DNA of 34,525 bases from an uncultured Archangium sp. (lineage in GTDB: Bacteria > Myxococcota > Myxococcia > Myxococcales > Myxococcaceae): contig CAIVGN010000200.1 of assembly GCA_903905455.1 (NCBI GenBank), positions 1-34,525 on the forward strand, given 5' to 3'. The position numbers were made by a program, and so were the translations under genes. The notes beneath the pieces are model-generated. The model searched no databases, was not told the DNA's origin, and was given only the letters and a program-made list of their open reading frames with translations. This document shows positions 16,601-23,007 of this stretch, one piece after another. How positions within the stretch are numbered: the stretch's first letter is position 1; each line of letters starts with the position of its first letter.

Positions 16601-17208
16601 ACGACGGCGTGACCCGCGTGGAAGCCGCTCTCGTCCCTCTGGGCGATGAGGAGCCGCCAGCGCTCAGAGGTGTCGGGGAGGGACTTGGCGAGGAAGGCGA
16701 TGACCTCCGAGGCCTGGAGCTTCTTGTCGCCGGCGTGCACCGCCTGCATCTTCTGGGTGGCCGACCAGTAGGCGAGCTCGGCCCTGAGCCCGGGGGTGTT
16801 GAGTTGGAGCGCCGCCGCCGTATCGCCCCCGAAGTCCGCCGAGGCTACGCGCCCCATGGACATCAGCTGCGCCAGCACCGCGAGGCCTTCGGAGTGACCG
16901 AAGTGCAGCGTCTGGTTCATCTCTTCGATCCACGCCGCGGCCGCGTCGTTCGGCACGCACGTCGAGCCCGCGCCGCTGCGGCACACGCTCGCGTCGCCGA
17001 ACATGCGCGCGGCCAGTGCGGGGCTCATCTGGGCCCCGCTCACCGAGTCGTCGAAGTTGGCGAAAGTGAAAGCGTCTCGCTCGAAGTCGAAGGCGCTGTT
17101 CACTGCGTCCGGAACCTGGGGCGTACAGCCGAGCACCGCAAAACTCGCGGCGAGACAGGCCTGCAGCAGTGATTTCAGGGTCTTCCCCGTCGTCGGTTTG
17201 CGGGTCAT
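13663..17208 (-). CDS. Large multidomain surface lipoprotein, first gene of the surface operon
   Basis: A 1181-residue protein. Signal to Cys28 (AASFAVLGC). Residues about 85-245 resemble a papain-like fold seen in secreted bacterial proteins: HSEGLAVLAQ, DFGG, LAYWSATQ, AGHAVVPFGY, LRIYDSN, SWRYEG. The usual catalytic Cys position is Ser106, while His200 and Asp222/Asn224 remain. Residues about 330-490 are a Thr/Val-rich stalk. Two Cys-rich modules follow, each with an ETDVDCGG or ETSTDCGG motif. After a beta-rich region comes a run of Asp-Ala-Gly repeats (near 14520-14640), and the C-terminal 250 residues are Gly-rich (WGAAGGPG, AGGAGGFVGG). Adhesin-like architecture typical of myxobacteria. 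It heads a four-gene coupled operon, with a promoter just upstream. Confidence 0.85.
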   Translation of the reverse strand: MTRKPTTGKTLKSLLQACLAASFAVLGCTPQVPDAVNSAFDFERDAFTFANFDDSVSGAQMSPALAARMFGDASVCRSGAGSTCVPNDAAAAWIEEMNQTLHFGHSEGLAVLAQLMSMGRVASADFGGDTAAALQLNTPGLRAELAYWSATQKMQAVHAGDKKLQASEVIAFLAKSLPDTSERWRLLIAQRDESGFHAGHAVVPFGYFKGTEPGQYFLRIYDSNFPAEERRIELNVRDNSWRYEGSPNPEFPRLYEGTTQNGNLLYFSPVTPRLGQLTPPFVEGFTVSAANGTLLVQGEGDGTLVGFKDGQLVEAGGTLLPGASDCFCKAPSGITNVMIKGSAPMTISVSADAGAVYATSPTVSAKVEGSSGAGAITVDPTAKTVSFNSIGDGGTTISTTTKNADGSQTTVTVTVDAKTNGVTIDASDPNNVKVTADVTTGTTHVAVITTTTTSEGVSSTTVAQGTTSGGNDAAFTINTMTGATEVSTSVNYATCKNGKKDPMETDVDCGGFCNLQDEKFGDGRCAIPKRCGASNDCAAPGYANAGDCFQGACADQSCRDGRLNTRETSTDCGGYCDCPVGGSCASPNRCQTGLKCVGADAGLTCSAQKLHTLNYVGLGGYGASAIYATDDEASPVYRGTAFATSPTWQFEAVGRFVFRNPSSDNYTCTFDTGGSGDWTYTPTGTPTAQTNTVRCTARKFDVKYKALGACAGGDREVTPRDAGVRVWEQILDWTLPTVTVSSTNPAVRTLVGWNPTIGLLDSSSRPNQTNGVWEGLEFVPGQTYDGGSAYAFSVSAATVVQTRYQYNTIDQTRIAALQMPAPSRYRSECVLVGANAGPMPMATEVVASMTCTCERLEPPDAGTDAGTDAGVDAGIDAGPPDAGPPDAGTVDAGSGPACTLDSDCTSSDCYCGDNSGNCTGNSGHCGAGRFLARTPTADGVTPSGTFTVPASCPQLHVSAWGAAGGPGAQQVFMGPGLANAGGAGGFVGGVLNVTAGQKFVVWVGAAGDTATSTTPGVGIGSWVGTAANGGGGDGMFNASSGGSGGGLTSLKYTEANDVLVWASSVPGGGGGGTTQPADPAGGAGAGGNSTSAGESAPQFSTSGGGGAGFDGGLAGVNGAPGAGGTFGAVPSGLAAEVGDVSGNPGGTALHDFQDVATCSQAGKAVGVGTSGNGCVVLRCLP

Positions 17209-17217
17209 GAAGCCCCA

Positions 17218-17246
17218 ATCTAAGTGATTCCAGTAGCGCGGTTCAA
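17218..17246 (-). promoter_or_regulatory. Sigma-70-type promoter, near-leaderless, for the surface operon
   Basis: On the minus strand TTGAAC (17246-17241), a 17-bp spacer and TTAGAT (17223-17218) match the -35/-10 consensus well. The ATG at 17208 lies only 9 bases after the -10 box, so a start site 6-8 bases downstream leaves a leader of 1-4 bases. No Shine-Dalgarno site is possible in that space. Confidence 0.6.
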
Positions 17247-17317
17247 GAAGCAGTTACTTCAGCGAGGACCTTTTCGACCCGGGTCGCGGAGCCGCAGGGG
17301 TGACTCGGCCCCCTGCC

Positions 17318-17947
17318 CTACCGGAGCACGAGCTCCACGCGGCGGTTCCGGGTGCGGCCCGCTTCGCCGGAGTTGTTGCGCACCGGGCTGAACGGCCCCA
17401 CGCCCTGGGCCTCGAGCCGATCGGCCGCGATGCCGTGGGTCTTCACCAGGGCGGCCACCACCGCCCCGGCGCGATCGCGGGAGAGCTGCAGGTTGTGCGG
17501 CACGTTCCCGACCATGTCGGTGTGGCCCACGATGAAGACCCGCGCGGTGGGGTTCTGGCCGAGCCACCGGGCCATCTCTGCCAACGAGGGAGCCGACTCG
17601 GCCTTGAGCACCGCGGAGTCGGTGTCGAAGTAGAGCCCGTAGAAGGCGACCCTTCCCTCCTCGGCCATGCCCGCGGCGATCTGGCCGGCCTTGACCACCA
17701 CGGACTGCTGGAGGGCGGCGACCCGGACGACCCGGTTGAAGATCGAGTTGCACTGGTCGCCGGTGCTGCCTCCGCAGCCCGAGTTGCCCCACCACTCACC
17801 GTCGTCGCGCACGAGCCGGAAGGAGATGCGGCCCCCGCCTTCGTCGACATAGAGGACGGTGCCCTTCGCAGCCAGGACGGCGTTCTCGAAGTTGCGGCGC
17901 ACCTCGAGCTTGCCCGGCTTCTTGCCGTCGGCCCCCCTGGGGAGCAC
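17318..17947 (-). CDS. OmpA-family C-terminal domain protein, 5' end apparently lost
   Basis: From GTG 17947 it is 209 residues. The C-terminal half is an OmpA/Pal peptidoglycan-binding domain: VAFYGLYFDTDSAVL, VGHTDMVGN, LSRDRAGAVV and GRTRNRRVEL, with the Asp and Arg that contact diaminopimelate. The homologous sequence continues upstream of this start: in frame to 18145 one reads SRPLFSPFPGTRLDTCERAKF, typical of the region just after the signal peptide in this family. An in-frame TGA (18146-18148) then closes the frame with no ATG, GTG or TTG and no signal peptide. The family is a periplasmic/outer membrane protein, so this copy is probably a 5'-truncated pseudogene beside the exporter gene. 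The internal GTG would give an untargeted product. Confidence 0.7.
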   Translation of the reverse strand: MLPRGADGKKPGKLEVRRNFENAVLAAKGTVLYVDEGGGRISFRLVRDDGEWWGNSGCGGSTGDQCNSIFNRVVRVAALQQSVVVKAGQIAAGMAEEGRVAFYGLYFDTDSAVLKAESAPSLAEMARWLGQNPTARVFIVGHTDMVGNVPHNLQLSRDRAGAVVAALVKTHGIAADRLEAQGVGPFSPVRNNSGEAGRTRNRRVELVLR

Positions 17948-18159
17948 CTCGATCGAGTACCAGGTCTCGCCCTCCTTCTTGAAGCGCTCGACGCCATCGC
18001 GGGGCCGCGCCGGATCGCGCCAGCGGGTCAGGTCGATGGCGGCGAACTTCGCGCGCTCGCAGGTGTCGAGCCGGGTCCCGGGGAACGGGCTGAAGAGGGG
18101 GCGTGAGTCTACCCGACCCGGCGCCCACCCCGCCTCGCCGCGAAGTCACGGCGCGCCGC

Positions 18160-20403
18160 TCAGGTGCCGCGCGGCGCCGAGAGCGGAGAGAGCAGCCACA
18201 CCAGCGTGACGCCCACCCCGAGCGTGATGCCGAAGGCGTGGATCGCCGGGGTGCTGGAGACCGCGAGCAAGCCGAAGGACAGCAAGGTGCTCACCGCGCC
18301 CAGGCCGATGGCCAGCCAGGCCTCGCCGCCGTCAGCCGGGTGCTCGATGAGGAAGATGCCGTAGTCCACGCCCATGCCCAGCAGCAGCCACAGCGCGAGT
18401 ATGTGGAAGAGCGTGAGCGGCTCCCCGAGGAAGCCCACGGTGGCCAAGGCGAGGCCCGAGGCCACGGCCGTGGGGAGCAGCGCGCGCCAGGCCCGGCCCC
18501 GGAAACGCCAGGAGAGCGCGGCGAAGATCACCGCGTAGCCCGCGAACATCAGCTGGCTCATGCCGATGCGCCAGCGCTGCATGAGCGCGGAGATGTCACC
18601 GGTGCGATCGACGAAGCGCACGCCGGGCAGCGAGCCGAGCGCCGCGAGCGTGGGCAGCGACTCCTTCGTGGGCGCGTGGAGCAGCACCACGCTGGCGTCC
18701 TTCATCCACAGCGGGCGCAGGGCGTCGCCGAGCTGCGTGGCGAGCACGTCGTCCACCGTCAACGGCGGCGTGGCGAGGGTGACCGGCGTGGGGTCCTCGA
18801 GCTCGTCGGCGAGCGCGGTGAGGATCGACTGGCGGGTGGTGTCGAAGAGTTCGTGCTGCCGCCGCTGGCGCTCAGGGGAAGGCACCCAGTTGGAGACCGC
18901 GTCGTAGCCGGTCAGCAGCTTGCCGGGGACCAGCGCGTCGAGCTGCGTGGTGAGGTGCTCTTCGCGCTCGAGGCGTTCGGCTTCGGTTGCTCCGCGCACG
19001 ATGAAGAACTGCGCCGGGCTGGGGAGGCCGATGCGCTCGGCGACCGTGCGCTGCGCGTCGATGAGGGCCTGCGGGCTCGCCTGCAACGCCCGGATGTCGT
19101 CTTGCGCGTGGAGCCGGGAGAAGCCCCAGGCCGTCACCAGCGAACTGCAGAGCACGGCGATCGCCAGTTGCTTCAGCGAGAGGGACGGCCAGCGGGACCG
19201 GGTCGCCGCCCAGGCAGCCGCGAAGCGCGTGGGCTTCACGACGCCGCGATCGAAGAAGGGGAACCACGCGAGCACCGTGAGGAACGCCGCCGCGAGGCCG
19301 ACCGATGAGAACAGCGCCACCTGCCGCAGCCCGGGGAACGGCGCGAGCGCCAACATCACGTAGCCCGCGACGCTGGTGAGCATCGCCAGGAAGAGGCCCG
19401 GGGTGTGGTGCGTGAGCAGCTCGCGCGGGGAGAGGTTCGGCTCTGCCTGGCGCGAGGCGAAGTAGTGGATGCCGTAGTCCTCCGCTACGCCGACCAGCGA
19501 GGCCCCGAAGACCAACGTCATCAGGTGCACCTTGCCGAAGACCAGCACGCAGACGGACAGGCCCGCCGCGACGCCCATGCCCACCGAGAGCACCACCAGC
19601 AGCAACGGCCGCGGGGAACGGAAGGCCAGCCACATCACGAGGAGGATCGCCGCCAGCGAGCCGAAGCCCACGGTGCTCACCTCGGCGTTCGCCTGCACCG
19701 CCGCGGCCTCCGCGAAAAGGGGGACTCCGGCGGGGAGCACCTCGGTGGTGGACGGGAGATCGCGCTTCGCCGTGGTCAGCGCGGTCGCGAGGTGCGCTAC
19801 GCCGTCGAGCGAGAAGGCGCCCCCGAGGACCTTGTAGCGGAGCAAGACGTGGTGCCCCGCGGTGGTCTCGAAGACCAGGTGATCGCCCTCGGGCCGGAGC
19901 TTGGTGACCTGCGCTCGCTCGCGCAGGTACTCCGAGTACAGGTCGAGCGGGTCTTCGCGGAAGTCGGTGAGGCGCGCACCGAGCGGCTGCTGGAGCTGGA
20001 GGATCGCTCGCTGGGTCAGGTCCTGCGGCGTGGTGGCGGTGAGGCGATCGACCTGGTTGCGCGTGAGCAGGTACTCGCGCCACGGGGCGAGCTGGTCGGG
20101 GAGCGAGGTCGCGTTGGGGTTGGAGGTGAGGCGCGCGAGCTTCGGGCTCTCAAGCTGGCTCGCGAACTGCGTCGCCGAGGCCAGGGCTTCGGCCTTGGTG
20201 GGCGCGGTGATTAGCACCACCAGGTTGCGCGAGGTCTCCTCGCTCAGGTGATGGAGGACCTCTTCAGCCGCCGTGTCCCGGGTGTCCGAGGGCAGGAGGG
20301 TGAGGAGATCGGTCTCGATGGGCAGGCCCGTCGTCCAGAGGAAGGACTGGTGCGCGAGCACGAGCGCGCCGATGAGCGTCCAGAGGAGCGGGAGGCGGGA
20401 CAA
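18160..20403 (-). CDS. MMPL/RND-type exporter of the APE-like operon
   Basis: A 747-residue protein with the duplicated MMPL plan. There is an N-terminal transmembrane helix, a periplasmic loop (about 30-240), six helices with the signature FGASLVGVAEDYGIHY (about 300), a second loop (about 430-610) and six more helices with LGMGVDYGIFLIEHP. The Asp residues in VAEDYG and GVDYG are the proton-relay positions of this superfamily. In aryl-polyene loci this exporter (COG4258 type) is thought to move the lipid-linked pigment or its precursor. It lies 4 bp after the lolA-like stop. Fourteen bases after its stop is the end of the truncated ompA frame, where known APE loci instead continue with lipoprotein and ketosynthase genes. 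Confidence 0.9.
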   Translation of the reverse strand: MSRLPLLWTLIGALVLAHQSFLWTTGLPIETDLLTLLPSDTRDTAAEEVLHHLSEETSRNLVVLITAPTKAEALASATQFASQLESPKLARLTSNPNATSLPDQLAPWREYLLTRNQVDRLTATTPQDLTQRAILQLQQPLGARLTDFREDPLDLYSEYLRERAQVTKLRPEGDHLVFETTAGHHVLLRYKVLGGAFSLDGVAHLATALTTAKRDLPSTTEVLPAGVPLFAEAAAVQANAEVSTVGFGSLAAILLVMWLAFRSPRPLLLVVLSVGMGVAAGLSVCVLVFGKVHLMTLVFGASLVGVAEDYGIHYFASRQAEPNLSPRELLTHHTPGLFLAMLTSVAGYVMLALAPFPGLRQVALFSSVGLAAAFLTVLAWFPFFDRGVVKPTRFAAAWAATRSRWPSLSLKQLAIAVLCSSLVTAWGFSRLHAQDDIRALQASPQALIDAQRTVAERIGLPSPAQFFIVRGATEAERLEREEHLTTQLDALVPGKLLTGYDAVSNWVPSPERQRRQHELFDTTRQSILTALADELEDPTPVTLATPPLTVDDVLATQLGDALRPLWMKDASVVLLHAPTKESLPTLAALGSLPGVRFVDRTGDISALMQRWRIGMSQLMFAGYAVIFAALSWRFRGRAWRALLPTAVASGLALATVGFLGEPLTLFHILALWLLLGMGVDYGIFLIEHPADGGEAWLAIGLGAVSTLLSFGLLAVSSTPAIHAFGITLGVGVTLVWLLSPLSAPRGT

Positions 20404-20407
20404 GGCG

Positions 20408-20956
20408 CTACTTCGCCTCGGCCGGGCTGAGGGTGATCAGGGTCGAGTCGCCGCTGATTTCCTGGAGCCGCACCTCGCGCACCGAGTCGTCTCCCTGGAG
20501 CGTGATGCGCGCGAAGACCTTCTTGAGGCCGTCCGACTTCGGGGTCAGCTCGATGTGCCAGCCCTTCGCGGTGACCTCGCCGGTCGAGGTGAAGTGCTCT
20601 GACAGCGCGCCGAGGTCTCCCGCGAGGAGCGAGAAGAGGAGCTGGGTGATCACCCGCACCGTGGGCTCGGTCTTCGCGTCGAGCTTGAAGACCTCCTTGT
20701 CGCCCTGCTTCGAGGTGATGTCGCCAGCGCGAACCGTGAGCTCGCTGGGGAACGGCTTGAGGGTGTTCCACTGCACGCCCTCGCCCTTCGTCACCGTGTA
20801 CGTGCCGCTCGACTTGAGGGGCCGCTTGAAGCCCTTGACCTGCTTGCCCTGCTCGAAGGTGCCGGAGATCACCTGCGCCTCGTGGAGCCGGGCCTTCACC
20901 TGCGAGGCGAGGTCCCCGGGCGCCGCGAGGGCGAGGAGGAGCAGCAGGTGGATCAC
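20408..20956 (-). CDS. LolA-like outer membrane lipoprotein carrier
   Basis: A 182-residue protein with a short signal peptide (IHLLLLLALAAPG) and then a LolA-type fold: LHEAQVISGTFEQGKQVKGF, KSSGTYTV, GVQWNTLKPFPSELTV and a C-terminal strand ITLQGDDSVREVRLQE. Known family role: periplasmic shuttling of lipoproteins on an open beta-barrel. The APE-locus version is believed to carry the lipid-linked product toward the outer membrane, with the MMPL exporter. GTG 20956 overlaps the thioesterase stop (GTGA). It is one of two export components here. It is unlikely to be the housekeeping LolA, given its context and divergence. Confidence 0.87.
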   Translation of the reverse strand: MIHLLLLLALAAPGDLASQVKARLHEAQVISGTFEQGKQVKGFKRPLKSSGTYTVTKGEGVQWNTLKPFPSELTVRAGDITSKQGDKEVFKLDAKTEPTVRVITQLLFSLLAGDLGALSEHFTSTGEVTAKGWHIELTPKSDGLKKVFARITLQGDDSVREVRLQEISGDSTLITLSPAEAK

Positions 20957-21366
20957 GGGCTGACTCCCAGCTTGTCCCAGAGGATCTGAGGGCAGACGTA
21001 CTGGAGCTCGTTGGTGGCGATGGTCACCGCCACCTGCAGCGTGTGCCCCTCGGTCACCTTCTCGCCCGTCAGGGCGTTGGTGATGCGGTAGTCGACGCGG
21101 AGCCGGTTCTCGAACTCGGTGATCTCGGCGCGCACCGTGAGGCGCTGACCGAGCATCGCCGGCCGGCGGAACTTGATGGCCACGTCGATGATCGGCCAGA
21201 AGTAGCCCGAGTCGCGCATCTGCAGGTAGTCGTAGCCGAGGCGCTCCATGAGGGCCGCGCGCGCCAGCTCGAAGTACTTCACGTAGTGCCCGTGCCAGAC
21301 GACCGCCATGGGGTCGACGTCGTAGAAGGCAGGACGCACTTCGATCTCGTGAAAGAGGTCAGGCAC
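20953..21366 (-). CDS. Acyl-ACP/CoA thioesterase, 4HBT hot-dog fold
   Basis: From GTG 21366 it is 137 residues. The hot-dog signature YDVDPMAVVWHGHYVKYFE holds the Asp and the HGHY/YFE pattern of YbgC/4-hydroxybenzoyl-CoA thioesterases, followed by IKFRRPAMLGQRLTVRAEI. I chose GTG 21366 over a longer start at 21417 because the extra residues are low-complexity and lie inside the acyltransferase frame. GTG 21366 gives an 8-bp overlap with that gene, like its neighbours. The likely role is release or editing of acyl chains from the carrier proteins in this operon. The family is sure; the substrate is inferred. Confidence 0.88.
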   Translation of the reverse strand: MPDLFHEIEVRPAFYDVDPMAVVWHGHYVKYFELARAALMERLGYDYLQMRDSGYFWPIIDVAIKFRRPAMLGQRLTVRAEITEFENRLRVDYRITNALTGEKVTEGHTLQVAVTIATNELQYVCPQILWDKLGVSP

Positions 21367-22282
21367 GCGGCGGCTCCCAGAAGGGGAAGAAGTTGAACCA
21401 GTCGTAGGGCGATTCACGGCAGAGTTGCTCGAGTTTCTGCGCGTACTGCGTGACGTACACGGCCGCCGCGGCCTCGCGCTTGCCTCGCGGGAGCTCGACG
21501 CGGTCGGTCAGCTTCTCGAAGCGCACCCGGTAGGTGTCCTCTTCGTGGAGCACGGTGAAGAGGATCACCTGGCACTTGAGCGCGGAGGCGAGGATCCACG
21601 GGCCGATGGGGAAGTACGCCTGGGCCCCGAGGAACGGCGCGGCCACGGTGCGCCCCGACGAGTCGGAGAGCGGCACGCGGTCGGCGGCGATGACCACGAA
21701 TTCCCCGGCGTCGACCTTCTCGGACAACATGGCCGCGGTGGAGGGCGCAAAGTCGGTGACCTGCAGCAGCTTGACCTGGGAGTGCGGGTCGAGGCGCTTG
21801 AGCATCGAGTTGAAGACCTCGGCGTGCTGGGTGTGCACCAGGACGTTGAGCTTCGGCCCGTCCTTGCGCTCGGCGGCGAGGCGACAGACCTCGAGGCAGC
21901 CCATGTGCGCGGTGACCAGCACCCCGCCCTTCTTCTGGGCCATCGACTCGAGCATCACCTCGCGCCCGGTGAAGCGGATGCGGTGAAACGGGTAGCGCCC
22001 GGCGACCGCGAGCGTCTTGTCCATGATCGTCTCGGCGAACGCCGTGATGTGCCGGAAGGTGGTCAGCCACGTGGGCTGGAGTCCCAGCTTGAGGAAGTAT
22101 TCACGGGAGGCCGCGCGCGCGAGGCGGTGCCTGGCCACGTAGAACAGGACCACCGGCGCCAGGGCCACGCGGAACGGCCAACGCCCGAAGAAACGGTGGA
22201 TGAAATAGAGCAGCCACAGGCCGAAGGCGAAGCCACCCTCGGCCACGCTCGCCCAGTGCGTGCTGCGCACCGGCCCGCTCAT
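21359..22282 (-). CDS. LpxL-type lauroyl/myristoyl acyltransferase family protein
   Basis: A 307-residue protein. N-terminal hydrophobic segments (FAFGLWLLYFIHRFFG and the next helix) anchor it to the inner membrane. The HX4E catalytic motif is in VTAHMGCLEVCRLA (about 130), and FLGAQAYFPIGPWILA is the downstream family block. Known members acylate lipid A. In APE loci the homologue is thought to attach the polyene acyl chain to a lipid or sugar acceptor. In several known loci this domain is fused to the glycosyltransferase; here they are separate genes joined by an ATGA overlap. ATG 22282 was chosen for that overlap. Confidence 0.88.
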   Translation of the reverse strand: MSGPVRSTHWASVAEGGFAFGLWLLYFIHRFFGRWPFRVALAPVVLFYVARHRLARAASREYFLKLGLQPTWLTTFRHITAFAETIMDKTLAVAGRYPFHRIRFTGREVMLESMAQKKGGVLVTAHMGCLEVCRLAAERKDGPKLNVLVHTQHAEVFNSMLKRLDPHSQVKLLQVTDFAPSTAAMLSEKVDAGEFVVIAADRVPLSDSSGRTVAAPFLGAQAYFPIGPWILASALKCQVILFTVLHEEDTYRVRFEKLTDRVELPRGKREAAAAVYVTQYAQKLEQLCRESPYDWFNFFPFWEPPRA

Positions 22283-23007
22283 CTCGCGACCTTGCGCCAC
22301 AGGAGCTTCGGCAGGCGCAGCAACATCCCGAAGAACAGCCGGGTGTGCATGCCGGAGATGCGCACGTTGTCCCAGAGCACGTCGAAGTGGCTCACGCCGT
22401 CGGTGGGGTACGTGACGTGGGTCGGGAGGTTCACCACCTCGGCCCCGCCCCACACGAGGCGCACGGCGATCTCGGGGTCGAAGTCCATGCGCTTGCCGAT
22501 GGAGGGCACGAGGGCGCGCAGGGTGCGCTCGAGCGGGTAGACCCGGAAGCCGCACATCGAGTCCTTGATCGCCAGGGAGAGCGTGTTGATCCACACCCAG
22601 ACGTGCGTGAGGTAGCGGCCGTAGAGGCGGCCCTTCGGCACCGAGTCGTCGTACTGCGGCACGCCGGTGATCAACGCGTCGGGGTGCGCGGTGGCCTGGG
22701 CGAGGAACGTGGGGAGATCGCCCAGCGCGTGCTGGCCGTCGGCGTCGATCTGCACCGCGTGGGTGAAGCCGAGCCGCTTCGCCTCGTGCAATCCCGACAT
22801 CACTGCCGCGCCCTTGCCGCCGTTCTCGGTGCGGCGAAAGAGCGAGACCCCGGGCTGCTGGGCCAGCGCATCGAGCACCGTCGCGCACGAAGGCTTGCTG
22901 CCGTCGTCGACCAGCAGCACCGGCAGCCCGTGGGCCTTCACCTGCTCGACCACCGCGGCGATGGCGTGCTCGTGGTTGAACACCGGGATGACGACGACTG
23001 GCTTCAT
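22279..23007 (-). CDS. Family 2 glycosyltransferase
   Basis: A 242-residue GT-A protein. MKPVVVIPVFNHE is the first strand of GT2, LLVDDGSKP is the nucleotide-binding Asp motif, and QIDADGQHALGDL contains the metal-binding DxD-like site. There are no strong membrane helices beyond a weak C-terminal patch (RLFFGMLLRLPKLL). The product is likely an undecaprenyl- or lipid-linked sugar transfer in the APE-like pathway (inference from context). ATG 23007 was preferred because longer frames lose family similarity and this start overlaps the ligase stop by ATGA. The gene downstream (the acyltransferase) overlaps the same way. Confidence 0.88.
   Translation of the reverse strand: MKPVVVIPVFNHEHAIAAVVEQVKAHGLPVLLVDDGSKPSCATVLDALAQQPGVSLFRRTENGGKGAAVMSGLHEAKRLGFTHAVQIDADGQHALGDLPTFLAQATAHPDALITGVPQYDDSVPKGRLYGRYLTHVWVWINTLSLAIKDSMCGFRVYPLERTLRALVPSIGKRMDFDPEIAVRLVWGGAEVVNLPTHVTYPTDGVSHFDVLWDNVRISGMHTRLFFGMLLRLPKLLWRKVAR

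Noticed and set aside
13759-17172. Plus-strand open frame of over 1100 codons
   Set aside because: Same reason: it is the mirror of the 1181-residue lipoprotein, with low-complexity Arg/Gly/Val content and no start signal.
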